From Tissierella praeacuta DSM 18095 (GTDB taxonomy: Bacteria > Bacillota > Clostridia > Tissierellales > Tissierellaceae): a stretch of 64,000 bases of DNA. Both the position numbers and the translations under genes were made by a program. Each line of letters opens with the position of its first letter. The first letter of the stretch is position 1. The stretch covers positions 62,001 to 126,000 of the forward strand of contig NZ_FQTY01000004.1 in NCBI RefSeq assembly GCF_900128955.1. Reading direction: 5' to 3'. The notes beneath the pieces were generated by a model. The model saw only the letters and a list, made by a program, of their open reading frames with translations, searched no databases and had not been told where the DNA came from. Of this stretch, positions 1 through 9,600 are shown one piece after another.

Positions 1-606
1 ATTTAATAAATCTACTATCTGCTCACCTTCTTTAATATATACTACGTAATTTTCTTTTCTTGTTACTATCTTTGAATTTAATCCAAAAGAATTAATTACA
101 TTAGATAAATCTACTGCATGTTCTTCATTGCTAGTGACAAATTCTAAATGATAGGTCTTTTCTGGGTTGCTAGTTGAACCTCCTCCTAAAAAGGCACCTC
201 TGATATAGGACCGTTTACAACATCTATTTTTTATTATTTCCCTTGGAATCATAAAGTTAGGATTAAAGAAACTGGCTTCTCCCTTAATAAATCCTACATC
301 TTCTAATATTTTTTTAGATATTTCTTTATTATTTATCACTATCAAATAATTATTATTTTTCTTAAGTTGTTTATTTCTTCTTACCATAACTTCTACATCA
401 GTATCATAAATGCTCTTTAGTAATGAAAATATTCTTCTGGCAATAGCGGCATTTTCAGTAGTAAATTTTAAGTTTATCTTTTTCATTCCTGATATTTGTA
501 TAGTACCATTCATTCTGACAAGAGCTGCTAACTCTGCTATAGAACAACATCTATTAGTCAAAGGTATTCTTGACAATTCATTTTTAGTTGTTGCAGAAAA
601 TGACAT
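1..606 (-). CDS. whiA: WhiA, DNA-binding regulator of cell division/sporulation (partial; C-terminus beyond window)
   Basis: About 202 residues are visible, read leftward from an ATG at 606, preceded by GGGGTGAT as ribosome site. The start reads MSFSATTKNELSRIPL, followed by RCCSIAELAALVRMNGTI, then ENAAIARRIFSLLKSIYD and VEVMVRRNKQLKKNNNYLIV. This is the LAGLIDADG-derived N-terminal domain of WhiA; RGAFLGGGSTSNPEKTYHLE continues it. The C-terminal helix-turn-helix lies left of base 1. WhiA is a conserved Gram-positive protein linked to division and chromosome segregation. The gene follows the NUDIX gene by 16 nt, so the two are probably co-transcribed, as yvcI-whiA cluster members are in other Firmicutes. 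Confidence 0.93.
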   Translation of the reverse strand, partial: MSFSATTKNELSRIPLTNRCCSIAELAALVRMNGTIQISGMKKINLKFTTENAAIARRIFSLLKSIYDTDVEVMVRRNKQLKKNNNYLIVINNKEISKKILEDVGFIKGEASFFNPNFMIPREIIKNRCCKRSYIRGAFLGGGSTSNPEKTYHLEFVTSNEEHAVDLSNVINSFGLNSKIVTRKENYVVYIKEGEQIVDLLN

Positions 607-622
607 CAAATCACCCCATTAT

Positions 623-1030
623 TTAAGATTGCAAAATATTTAATCCTTTAACTATTATATTTCTTTCATCTTGATACCTTACTAAATCTTTGGCCTTATC
701 TATATGAACAAATAAAGCATCAATAAATCCTTCTTTTTTCTGAGGAGTGCAATCCATACTATTTGTTTTCATTAGATACCAATGAACGGTCTTATAAACC
801 ATCTCATCTTCCTTTAAATTCTTATATTTATAATGTACCATACCTATATACTTAATTATTTCAGCTTTCACACCTGATTCTTCTAATACTTCTCTTAGTG
901 CTGCATCTTTTATACTTTCATTCTTTTCCACTTTGCCCTTAGGTAAGACCCAATCACCATTAAATTTTTTTAAAAGTAATATTGTATTGCCAAATATTAC
1001 AACACCTCCAGAACTTACCTCTTCTATCAC
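623..1030 (-). CDS. NUDIX hydrolase
   Basis: This small NUDIX-fold hydrolase is likely to act on a nucleoside diphosphate derivative; the exact substrate cannot be read. The NUDIX box is complete: GKVEKNESIKDAALREVLEE followed by SGV (G-x5-E-x7-RExxEESGV). The longest frame starts with TTG at 1039, but GGGAG lies directly against that codon. The GTG at 1030 has GGGAG nine bases upstream and is the better start (MIEEVSSGGVVIFG, 135 residues). The gene sits directly upstream of whiA, as the NUDIX gene yvcI does near whiA in Bacillus. It is divergent from the M42 peptidase gene. Confidence 0.85.
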   Translation of the reverse strand: MIEEVSSGGVVIFGNTILLLKKFNGDWVLPKGKVEKNESIKDAALREVLEESGVKAEIIKYIGMVHYKYKNLKEDEMVYKTVHWYLMKTNSMDCTPQKKEGFIDALFVHIDKAKDLVRYQDERNIIVKGLNILQS

Positions 1031-1121
1031 TAGAACCAACTCCCAATATATTAATTAAATTATTTTCAGAAACCGTATTAATTCAATTATACTATATTAT
1101 TACTAGATTTGCTAAATGATT

Positions 1122-1149
1122 TTGACTTATATTTATAATACAATATAAT
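1122..1149 (+). promoter_or_regulatory. Sigma-A-type promoter of the M42 peptidase gene
   Basis: A TTGACT -35 (1122-1127) and a perfect TATAAT -10 (1144-1149) are separated by 16 bp, 35 nt upstream of the start codon. This follows the vegetative sigma consensus. Confidence 0.7.
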
Positions 1150-1183
1150 ATATACATAGATATTTTAAAGGGGGTATTATAAT

Positions 1184-2209
1184 ATGGAATATATAACTAA
1201 AAATTTAGAAGAATTATTAAAAATCCCAAGTCCCACTGGTAATACTGAAAAAGCAGTATTATTCGTAGAAGAAAAATTTAAAAAACTAGGAATAGTAACA
1301 AAAAGAACTACAAAAGGTGCTTTAATTGCAACTATAGAAGGAAAAAATAAAGATAAAGAAGTAACATTATCTGGCCATGTAGATACTTTAGGTGCCATGG
1401 TAAAGGAAATAAAAGGAAATGGGCGACTTAAAATTACTCAATTAGGTGGATATGTATGGAATACAGTTGAAGGTGAACATGTAACTATTGAAACTTTAGG
1501 TGGAAAAACTTACACTGGTACTATAATGACTACTAAGGCTTCATCCCATGTTCATGGTGAAGGAACTAAAACAGTAGAAAGAAATGCTGATAATATGGAA
1601 ATAAGAATAGATGAAAAGGTTTCCTCTAAAGAAGATATCCTGAATCTTGGCATAAATGTAGGAGATTTTGTATATCTTGACCCAAGAGTTGTGGTCACAG
1701 AATCAGGGTTTATTAAATCAAGACATTTAGATGATAAGGCTGGAGTTATATCTCTACTTGGCATAGCTAAACATTTAGTAGATAACAATATAAAACCTAA
1801 TTATACAACTAATTTCTTTATTTCCAATTACGAGGAAGTAGGTCACGGAGCAGCTGCAACTATTCCAGAAAAAACTTTTGAGTTTATAGCAATAGATATG
1901 GCAGCTCCTGGAGAAGGTCAAACATCAGATGAATTTTCAGTTACAATCTGTGCTAAGGATAGCTCTGGACCATATGACTATGAATTAAGAAAAAGACTTA
2001 TTGGTTTGGCTCAAGAAGAAAATTTGAATTATAAAATAGATATATATCCATATTACGGCTCTGATGGTTCGGCAGCTCTTAGAGCAGGACATGATTTTAA
2101 AGTTGGTTTAATTGGCCCTGGAGTTGATGCTTCTCATAGCTTTGAAAGGACTCATATTGAGGCAATTGAAAATACAATTAAACTTGGAATTGCTTATTTA
2201 ACCAAGTAA
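1184..2209 (+). CDS. M42 family metallo-aminopeptidase (glutamyl aminopeptidase/FrvX-like)
   Basis: This is a cytosolic di-metal aminopeptidase of 341 residues, the usual length of family M42. All metal and catalytic positions are visible: SGHVDTLG (His65, Asp67), SRHLDDKAG (bridging Asp183), NYEEVGHG (catalytic Glu217, metal Glu218), AIDMAAPGE (Asp238) and DASHSFERTH near the C-terminus (His318). M42 enzymes form dodecameric shells that trim N-termini of peptides, consistent with a peptide-fermenting cell. AAAGGGGG lies nine bases before the ATG. It is monocistronic, with its own promoter and a strong terminator, and lies on the strand opposite to the surrounding whiA/yvcK cluster. Confidence 0.92.
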   Translation: MEYITKNLEELLKIPSPTGNTEKAVLFVEEKFKKLGIVTKRTTKGALIATIEGKNKDKEVTLSGHVDTLGAMVKEIKGNGRLKITQLGGYVWNTVEGEHVTIETLGGKTYTGTIMTTKASSHVHGEGTKTVERNADNMEIRIDEKVSSKEDILNLGINVGDFVYLDPRVVVTESGFIKSRHLDDKAGVISLLGIAKHLVDNNIKPNYTTNFFISNYEEVGHGAAATIPEKTFEFIAIDMAAPGEGQTSDEFSVTICAKDSSGPYDYELRKRLIGLAQEENLNYKIDIYPYYGSDGSAALRAGHDFKVGLIGPGVDASHSFERTHIEAIENTIKLGIAYLTK

Positions 2210-2213
2210 TGAT

Positions 2214-2240
2214 AAAACCCAGATTAATTCTGGGTTTTTT
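2214..2240 (+). terminator. Rho-independent terminator of the M42 peptidase gene
   Basis: The stem AAAACCCAGA / TCTGGGTTTT (10 bp, loop TTAAT) runs into a T tract, five bases after the stop codon. Confidence 0.9.
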
Positions 2241-2409
2241 ATTTTTTTAAAAATCATTTAATTTCCCCTTATACTCTTTTACCAATATAAATATACAATA
2301 AAATTTTTCATCTATATGATATAATATTACCATAATTATCCAGCACTATCTATACTCATAAATGACTATTTTATTATTCTAAGGGAAATATATATTTAGA
2401 GGTGATTTT

Positions 2410-2931
2410 ATGACAGTAAATGAAAATTTTATTATAAATCTTCAAGGAAAATCTTTTGTAACTTATGAAGGTCTTCTTGATTTAGCTCATCAGAAAAATC
2501 TTGTATCCTTAGAAGTAGAAATAATTCAAATACCTACTAAGGAAAATAATATGACTGCCATATGTAAAGCTGTGGCAACTACTGATAAGGAAAGATTTCA
2601 AGACATAGGAGATGCTTCTCCTAACTCTGTTAATTCAGCCTTAGTTCCACATTTAATTAGAATGGCATCTACTCGTGCAAAAGCTCGTGTCCTTAGAGAT
2701 TTAACCAATGTTGGAATGACCGCTATTGAAGAGTTATCCATTGAAGATGGTATTGTGACTGATGGAGAGGAAAGCTATCCAACTTATCAAGAAGAACCTC
2801 CTACTCCTAGACAAGTAGAAACCATAAAAAAATTGGCTGGGGAGTTAAATTATCAAGTAAACTATGATACTTTGACTAAGAAAACTGCTGGAAATATAAT
2901 ATCTAGATTAATAGAAGAAAAGAAAAAATAA
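2410..2931 (+). CDS. Conserved hypothetical, Rad52/RecT-like segment plus C-terminal helical module
   Basis: A 173-residue soluble protein whose function I do not recognise with certainty. Residues 10-110 give a compact alpha/beta domain ending in GDASPNSVNSALVPHLIRMA, then STRAKARVLRDLTNVGMTAI. The helix with a [ES]TRAxARxLR pattern resembles the one in Rad52/ERF-type single-strand annealing proteins and DdrA-like proteins. An acidic, Pro-rich linker (about 110-131) leads to a 40-residue C-terminal piece starting TPRQVETIKKLAGELNY, a short helical module often attached to phage recombination and ssDNA-handling proteins. AGAGGTGATTTT precedes the ATG. It converges on yvcK, and no phage genes flank it. 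The Rad52-like reading is inference. Confidence 0.7.
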   Translation: MTVNENFIINLQGKSFVTYEGLLDLAHQKNLVSLEVEIIQIPTKENNMTAICKAVATTDKERFQDIGDASPNSVNSALVPHLIRMASTRAKARVLRDLTNVGMTAIEELSIEDGIVTDGEESYPTYQEEPPTPRQVETIKKLAGELNYQVNYDTLTKKTAGNIISRLIEEKKK

Positions 2932-2949
2932 GCATTTCTGCTTATTTTT
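2924..2949. terminator. Bidirectional terminator between the hypothetical gene and yvcK
   Basis: A perfect 11-bp stem AAAAATAAGCA / TGCTTATTTTT with loop TTTC gives a T tract in both directions. The TAA stop codons of both converging genes lie inside the stem. Confidence 0.85.
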
Positions 2950-3946
2950 CTTTTTTAGCTATTTCCATTAATAATTTACTAAGTTTAATATTATCATGCC
3001 TAATATAATCTTTTCTAATATTTACCAGATTCTCTCCTATTAATTTTATACCTTTAGACTTTAATATTTCTTCATCCCTTGATCCCATTAATACTGGCTT
3101 TGAGCCATCCATTATATACTTTTCTAAGGTATCAATGGGGATTTCCTCTGTATTAGCTATTACATAATCTAAAAAATCTAATGTACTATGATTAAGTATA
3201 GCTTCTACATGATCTAATACATCATATCCATCTGTTTCACCAGGTTGAGTCATTACGTTTGCAATATATACCTTTGGTGCCTTTGCATTATATATTGTAG
3301 TTACTATATTGTTTACTAGAAGATTAGGTATTACACTGGTATATAAACTTCCAGGCCCTAAGACTATTATATCGGCCTCATTAATAGCCTCTACAGATTC
3401 TTCTAAAGGATAAGATATTTTAGGATCGGTATATATATAATCTATCTTACTACCTGCTTTTATTGCATCCAGTGGAATATGGGATTCTCCTTTTAATATA
3501 TCCCCATTTTCTAAAACAGCACAAAGCTTTACATCTTCTAAAGTCATAGGAAGGACTTTACCAGTTACAGCTAATACATTGCTCGCTTCTTTTATTGCTT
3601 TTTCAAAACTACCATATATCTCATTCATAGCAGCTATGAATAAATTACCAAAGTTTTGCCCCTTCAATATTCCCTCTGTAAACCTATACTGTAAAAGTTT
3701 TTCCATGGTAGGCTCCGTATTGGCAAGAGCCAATAAACAAGAACGAATATCCCCTGGTGGAAGCATTCCAAGATCTTCCCTAAGTTTTCCCGAACCTCCG
3801 CCATCATCTGCTACAGTAACTATAGCCGTAATATTTGATGTAAACTTTTTAAGACCTCTAAGCAATATTGAAAGTCCTGTACCTCCACCTATAACTACAA
3901 ATTTAGGTGCTAAAGATAATTCCTTATCTAATTTAAAATCTTTCAT
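2942..3946 (-). CDS. yvcK: YvcK/CofD-like gluconeogenesis and morphology factor
   Basis: A 334-residue member of the CofD/YvcK family. It binds UDP-sugars and is needed in Bacillus for growth on gluconeogenic carbon and for correct PBP1 placement. The N-terminal Rossmann-like loop VIGGGTGLSILLRGLKK and the motif VADDGGGSGKLREDLGMLPP, with GDIRSCLLALA after it, are diagnostic. VLGPGSLYTSVIPNLL marks the second nucleotide-sugar region. It starts at an ATG preceded by AAAGGGGAATATTT, 12 nt after rapZ, so the operon order is murB-PHP-rapZ-yvcK. Unusually, whiA does not follow directly; two opposite-strand genes and a NUDIX gene intervene. Confidence 0.95.
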   Translation of the reverse strand: MKDFKLDKELSLAPKFVVIGGGTGLSILLRGLKKFTSNITAIVTVADDGGGSGKLREDLGMLPPGDIRSCLLALANTEPTMEKLLQYRFTEGILKGQNFGNLFIAAMNEIYGSFEKAIKEASNVLAVTGKVLPMTLEDVKLCAVLENGDILKGESHIPLDAIKAGSKIDYIYTDPKISYPLEESVEAINEADIIVLGPGSLYTSVIPNLLVNNIVTTIYNAKAPKVYIANVMTQPGETDGYDVLDHVEAILNHSTLDFLDYVIANTEEIPIDTLEKYIMDGSKPVLMGSRDEEILKSKGIKLIGENLVNIRKDYIRHDNIKLSKLLMEIAKKEK

Positions 3947-3958
3947 AAATATTCCCCT

Positions 3959-4816
3959 TTATTTTAATCTATAGTCCCTATGGCTTACTGCTACTCTATG
4001 ACCATTTATTTCTAAGGTTTTAGATATTTCGTTAGCTATGGCTACAGACCTATGGACTCCTCCAGTACATCCTATTCCTATAATCAATTGGGTTTTTCCT
4101 TCCCTTGTATAATGAGGAATTAGAAATTCCAGCATATCTATAACTTTGGATATAAATATATTGGTTTCAGGCCATTTAAATACATAGTCCCTTACATTTT
4201 CATCTTCTCCTGTAAACTCCCTCAGTTCTGAAATATAAAAAGGATTTGGAATAAACCTTACATCAAATATTAAATCTCCATCTAATAATGTCCCATGTTT
4301 AAAACCAAAGGAGATTATAGAAAGGGATATATTTCTAGATTTTTTCCCTTCTAGAAATATTTTTGACATTTCTTCCTTTAGCATACCTAAAGTGGAATTA
4401 GATGTATCTATTATATAATCTGCCCTCTTTTTTACATTCTCTAAAAGCTCCCTCTCCTCTTTAATCCCCTCAATTATACTGCCTTCTGGATTTAATGGAT
4501 GTGGACGCCTTAATTCCTTATATCTCTTTATCAATACATTATTTGCTGCATCTAAAAACAGTATTCTATATTTTATTCCACTATCATTAAGTTCTTGTAA
4601 TCCTTTAAATAAATCATCAAAGAATTCACCAGAGCGAATATCCACTACTACAGCAACTTTATTAATTGCTCTTTTAGATTCAGAGCATAGTTCTGCAAAC
4701 TTTGTTAAAAGTGCCGGAGGTAAATTGTCCATACAATAATAGTCTATATCCTCCATTACTTTCATAGCTTGAGACTTACCAGCTCCTGACATACCCGTAA
4801 TTATTAAAAACTCCAT
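3959..4816 (-). CDS. rapZ: RapZ, RNase adapter / nucleotide-binding protein (YvcJ)
   Basis: A 285-residue P-loop protein. The Walker A loop GMSGAGKSQAMKVMED is at residues 8-23, and the C-terminal RapZ domain has the conserved GIGCTGGVHRSVAIANEI. In Gammaproteobacteria RapZ directs decay of the small RNA GlmZ and senses glucosamine-6-phosphate; the Bacillus homologue YvcJ hydrolyses GTP and affects competence. Its RNA partner here is unknown. The ribosome site is TGAGGTG before ATG, and the gene is tightly spaced between the PHP gene and yvcK. Length and motifs are intact. Confidence 0.95.
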   Translation of the reverse strand: MEFLIITGMSGAGKSQAMKVMEDIDYYCMDNLPPALLTKFAELCSESKRAINKVAVVVDIRSGEFFDDLFKGLQELNDSGIKYRILFLDAANNVLIKRYKELRRPHPLNPEGSIIEGIKEERELLENVKKRADYIIDTSNSTLGMLKEEMSKIFLEGKKSRNISLSIISFGFKHGTLLDGDLIFDVRFIPNPFYISELREFTGEDENVRDYVFKWPETNIFISKVIDMLEFLIPHYTREGKTQLIIGIGCTGGVHRSVAIANEISKTLEINGHRVAVSHRDYRLK

Positions 4817-4828
4817 ACAAACACCTCA

Positions 4829-5596
4829 TTAGTTTATCTCAATATTTTTTATCCTATCTAGAGGTAGATTTGCCTCTATTGCTTTTCTTATAGCTTTTTC
4901 AACATTTCCTACATCTTCTGGTCTATGAGCATCACTATTTACCATATAAACAACATCCATATCTAGTAGTTTCTTGATACTTTCTACAGATAATTGACTA
5001 TGTTTTGCAGATATCTCTAAAGCTGTACCATATTTGATTGCCTCTTTTGCCAACTCTACAATATCAACTTTTGCTTTGGAACCTGGATGTGAAACCATGT
5101 CTATAGGATATCTTGCTAAAGCTTTTATATATGCTTTAGTATTCAACTCCTTAGCCTTTTCCTTACCTAAAGGAAGTAGTTTGGATATTGGATTTAATAC
5201 ATAAAGTCCTATGCCATCCTTTAAATTTTTTGGAGTAGCTCCATAATGATATCCCATTATTAAAAAATCAATATACTTGAAAAGTTTTTCATCTATATCA
5301 ATTGTCCCATCTAATCCTATTAGATTAGACTCTACTCCAAGTAAAATTTTTAATCCCTTAGGTATAAACTCTTCATTCAATCTATTTATTTCTTCCCTCA
5401 TAAGAAAAATTCTTTTCTTCCTAACACCATAAAGATAATGAGAAGGTCCATGCTCTGTTATGGCAATTTCTTTAAGCCCTTTGCCCAAAGCAGCTTCTGC
5501 ATTATCCCTAATAGTTCCTGTTGCATGTTTACCTTTTTTTCTAAACCCACTACTATAAATAGTATGAGTATGATAGTCCCCTATTAGTTTTATCAT
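4829..5596 (-). CDS. PHP-domain phosphoesterase
   Basis: A 255-residue polymerase/histidinol-phosphatase (PHP) family protein. The metal-binding motif I is GDYHTHTIYSSG, followed by ITEHGPSHY (motif II), GVESNLIG (motif III) and MVSHPGS with VNSDAHRPEDVG near the C-terminus (motif IV), so a trinuclear metal site looks complete. The substrate is unknown; the place between murB and rapZ is conserved in Clostridia. Its ATG directly abuts the murB stop (TAAATG), suggesting translational coupling. Confidence 0.88.
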   Translation of the reverse strand: MIKLIGDYHTHTIYSSGFRKKGKHATGTIRDNAEAALGKGLKEIAITEHGPSHYLYGVRKKRIFLMREEINRLNEEFIPKGLKILLGVESNLIGLDGTIDIDEKLFKYIDFLIMGYHYGATPKNLKDGIGLYVLNPISKLLPLGKEKAKELNTKAYIKALARYPIDMVSHPGSKAKVDIVELAKEAIKYGTALEISAKHSQLSVESIKKLLDMDVVYMVNSDAHRPEDVGNVEKAIRKAIEANLPLDRIKNIEIN

Positions 5597-6508
5597 TTAA
5601 TCTTCTCCTAATAACTTTATCTCCGTTTCAAGTTCTACATTAAATTTATCCTTCACCACTTTTTGTATTACAGATATCAAATATAATACATCCTTACAAG
5701 TAGCATTTTCAGCATTTACTACAAAACCACAATGTTTTTCTGAAACTTGAGCTCCTCTGTGCCTCAATCCACGAAGTCCTGCATCTTCAATTAATTTTCC
5801 TGCAAAGAACCCTTCTGGTCTCTTAAATGTACTTCCTCCACTTGGCAGTTCAAGGGGTTGCTTTGATGTTCTTTTATATGTCAAATCTTTCATTATTTCT
5901 TCAATAGTTGAATAATTTCCTTTCTCTAAACCTAATTCTACGCTAAGAACTATTAAACCTTCATCCCATACTCTACTATTTCTATATCTAAAGTTCATCT
6001 CTGCATTTGTATATTCCTTAATTTCATTATTTTTATCCAATACCCTAACTGTAGTCACTACATCCTTCATTTCTCCACCATAAGCACCAGCATTCATTGT
6101 AATTGCTCCTCCTATAGTACCTGGTATACCAGATGCAAATTCGAGGTTTTTTAAGCTATGTTTTAAAGCTGTTTTACTAATAGTAGATAATAATGCTCCA
6201 GCTTGACAATAAATTGTAGTATTATCTACTTTTATTCCATTAAATCCTTCATTTATCTTGATTACAACACCTCGTATCCCACCATCTTTAATAAGCAGAT
6301 TACTGCCATTACCCATAATTAAAAAATCTATATTATTTTCTCTTGATAGCTTAATTGCTTTTATTAGTTCTTCCTCACTAGATGGAATGACCATTAAATC
6401 CGCTGGTCCACCAATTTTAAATGTAGTATGATTTTTCATTGGTTCATCTAATAATATTTTACTAAAAGATTTATTCTTAAATAGTTTCTGTATTTCTTCC
6501 TTTTTCAA
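5597..6508 (-). CDS. murB: UDP-N-acetylenolpyruvoylglucosamine reductase MurB
   Basis: This flavoenzyme performs the second committed step of peptidoglycan precursor synthesis, reducing UDP-GlcNAc-enolpyruvate with NADPH. FAD-binding motifs are KIGGPADLMVIP, MGNGSNLLIKDGG and GIPGTIGGAITMNAGAYGGE; the catalytic region is PSGGSTFKRPEG with a Ser, and KHCGFVVNAENAT follows. It is the type II form lacking the Tyr loop. The longest frame starts with GTG at 6517, but that codon overlaps the GGAGTG ribosome site. The TTG at 6508 sits eight bases after GGAG and is preferred (MKKEEIQKLFKN, 303 residues). It is first gene of the murB-PHP-rapZ-yvcK operon. Confidence 0.94.
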   Translation of the reverse strand: MKKEEIQKLFKNKSFSKILLDEPMKNHTTFKIGGPADLMVIPSSEEELIKAIKLSRENNIDFLIMGNGSNLLIKDGGIRGVVIKINEGFNGIKVDNTTIYCQAGALLSTISKTALKHSLKNLEFASGIPGTIGGAITMNAGAYGGEMKDVVTTVRVLDKNNEIKEYTNAEMNFRYRNSRVWDEGLIVLSVELGLEKGNYSTIEEIMKDLTYKRTSKQPLELPSGGSTFKRPEGFFAGKLIEDAGLRGLRHRGAQVSEKHCGFVVNAENATCKDVLYLISVIQKVVKDKFNVELETEIKLLGED

Positions 6509-6629
6509 ATAAACCACTCCTTATGTAATCTCCTTACCTTTAATATTGTACCAAATTTAGCCTTATATTACTAATTTTTTTAACTTATTATAATATCATA
6601 TTCGTATATTAGCTTGTTTATGTACATAC

Positions 6630-6662
6630 AAAAAGGTTATGGGCGTCCCCATAACCTTTTTT
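6630..6662 (-). terminator. Terminator of nifJ
   Basis: Stem AAAAAGGTTATGGG / CCCATAACCTTTT with a 4-nt loop. T-rich on both sides, so it may also stop transcription from the opposite strand. It lies 23 nt downstream of the nifJ stop. Confidence 0.85.
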
Positions 6663-6684
6663 CTTTATATTCTTTTATTTGTAA

Positions 6685-9600
6685 TTATTGTTGTGCTAAT
6701 TTCTTATATTGTTCATATCTTGCTTTAGCATCTGCTTCAGCTGCTTTAAATAACTCTTCTGCTGTCTCTGGGAATGTTCTTCTTAATGAAGTATATCTAA
6801 CCTCAGAGTTGATGAAGTCCATAAATGACTCTGTTGGCTCTTTGGAATCAAGAGTAAATGGATTCTTTCCTTCTTCCTTAAGTCTTGGGTCAAATCTAAA
6901 TAAATGCCAGTATCCTGTATCTACAGCTTTCTTCTCTTGCTTAATTGTTTTACCCATTCCAACTCTAATACCATGGTTAATACATGGTGCATAAGCTATA
7001 ACTATAGATGGTCCGTCATAGGATTCTGCTTCTTTAAGGGCTTTAATAAGTTGATTCATATTAGCACCCATAGCTACTTGAGCCACATAAACATATCCGT
7101 AAGAAGTCATCATTAAACCTAAGTTTTTCTTAGTTACTTTCTTACCTGATGCTGCAAACTTAGCAACTGCTGCAGTTGGTGTAGCCTTAGATGATTGACC
7201 ACCAGTATTTGAATATACTTCAGTATCTAGTACTAATATATTTACATCTGCTCCTGATGCTAGAACATGATCAAGTCCACCAAATCCTATATCATAAGCC
7301 CAGCCATCTCCACCAAATATCCACATTGATCTCTTAACTAAATAATCCTTTAGTTCTTCGATTTCGGAAAGAATTTCTTTTCCTCTTGCATTTGATAATT
7401 CTTTACTTAATCTTGGTAAAATCATGCCAGTTGCTGCTTTTGAAGCTTTTGCATCTTTCTTACCTTCTATCCAAGCATTAAAATATCCATTTAATTCTTC
7501 ATCTATATTTAATTCAATAAATTCTTTCATTAATAATTCAAGCTTATCTCTCATTTGTGTAACAGCTACTGCCATACCATATCCGTACTCAGCATTGTCT
7601 TCGAATAATGAATTTGCCCATGATGGTCCTCTTCCATCTTGACCCTTACAATATGGCATAGATGGTGCAGAACCACCCCAGATTGATGAACAACCTGTAG
7701 CATTAGCAATCATCATTCTATCTCCGAACAATTGAGTGATTAATTTTACATATGGAGTTTCTCCACATCCAGCACATGCTCCTGAGAATTGAAGATGTGG
7801 CTCTTGGAACTGAGAACCTTTAATGCTATATGCATCCATTACATCTGTTTTAGCTTTAACTGTCATAGCATATTCCCAGTTCTTAGCTTCAGATTCATAT
7901 TCTTCTTCAAATGGAGTCATAACTAAAGCTTTTTCTTTAGCTGGACACACATCCGCACAGTTTCCACATCCTGTACAATCTAATGGAGAAATTTGCATAC
8001 GGAATCCATACTCTTCTAATCCTTTTCCTGTAGCCTTTAATGTTTCAAATGCTTCTGGTGCATTTTTCTTTTCTTCTTCATCTAATAAGAATGGTCTAAT
8101 AACTGCATGTGGACAAACAAATGAACATTGATTACATTGGATACAATTTTCCTTAATCCAATGAGGTACATCTACTGCAATACCACGTTTTTCATAAGCT
8201 GATGTTCCATGTGGGAAGGATCCATCTTCTCTACCAACAAAAGTACTTACTGGTAAATCGTCTCCCTCTTGTCTATTCATTGGAATTAATACTTTTTCAA
8301 TGAATTCTGGTACTTCTTTAGTATCATTTACAACATCATCTTTTGCATCTTTCCATGATGTTGGAACATCTATCTTAACTAAAGCATCAATACCTTTTTC
8401 TACTGCTTCATAGTTCATCTTAACAATTTCTTCACCCTTAGCACCATAGTCAGAAACTATAGATTTCTTTAAGTGTTCAATTGCTTCATCTATTGGTAAT
8501 ACTTCTGATAATTTAAAGAATGCTGATTGCATTATCATATTAGTTCTTCCGCCTAAGCCTATTTCCACAGCTATCTTAGTAGCATCTATTGTATAGAAAT
8601 TAATATTATGTTCTGCAATATATTTCTTCATTGATGCTGGAAGGTGTTTATCTAATTCTTCTGGACTCCAAGTACAGTTTAGAAGGAAAGTTCCTCCATC
8701 TTTTAATCCTCTAAGTAAATCATATTGATATACGTAGGATTGTTTTGAACAAGATACAAAGTCTGCATCTGTAATTAAATAAGTTGATTTAATTGGTTTA
8801 TGTCCAAATCTTAAGTGAGAAATAGTAACTCCACCTGATTTTTTACTGTCATATGCAAAATATCCTTGAGCATACATATCAGTATCATCACCAATGATTT
8901 TTATAGCAGATTTGTTAGCTCCAACTGTTCCATCAGAACCAAATCCCCAGAATTTACATCTAATTGTTCCTTCTGGTTCTGTTTTTATAATTTCTTTAGT
9001 ATCTAATGATAAATTAGTTACATCATCTACTATACCAATAGTAAATCTATCTTTTGGTTGATCAGCTTTTAAATTTTCATATACAGCTAATATTTGTGAT
9101 GGAGTAGTATCTTTTGAACCAAGTCCATATCTTCCACCAACAATAACTGGTCTTATATCTGAATCATAGAATATGTTCTTAACATCTAGATGTAATGGCT
9201 CAGCAATAGCACCTTTTTCCTTAGTTCTATCTAATACTGCTACTTTTTTTACTGTCTTAGGCAATACATCAAAGAAGTATTTTGGTGCAAAAGGTCTATA
9301 TAAATGAACTTTAATAACTCCTACTTTTTCTCCTTTTGCCATTAAGTAATCTATAGTTTCTTCTATAGTTTCAGTAACTGAACCCATAGCAACTATTACT
9401 CTTTCAGCTTCTGGGTGTCCATAATAATTGAAAGGTTTATAATCCCTGCCAGTTATTTTATTTATTTCATTCATGTATTCTACAACTACATCTACTATCT
9501 TATCATAGTATGGATTAGCAGCTTCTACTGCTTGGAAATAAATATCTGGATTTTGAGCCGTACCCTTTGTATATGGTCTTTCTGGATTTAATGCTCTTTG

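Noticed and set aside
410-643. 77-residue plus-strand ORF
   Set aside because: It is the antisense shadow of whiA, whose codons are clearly conserved.
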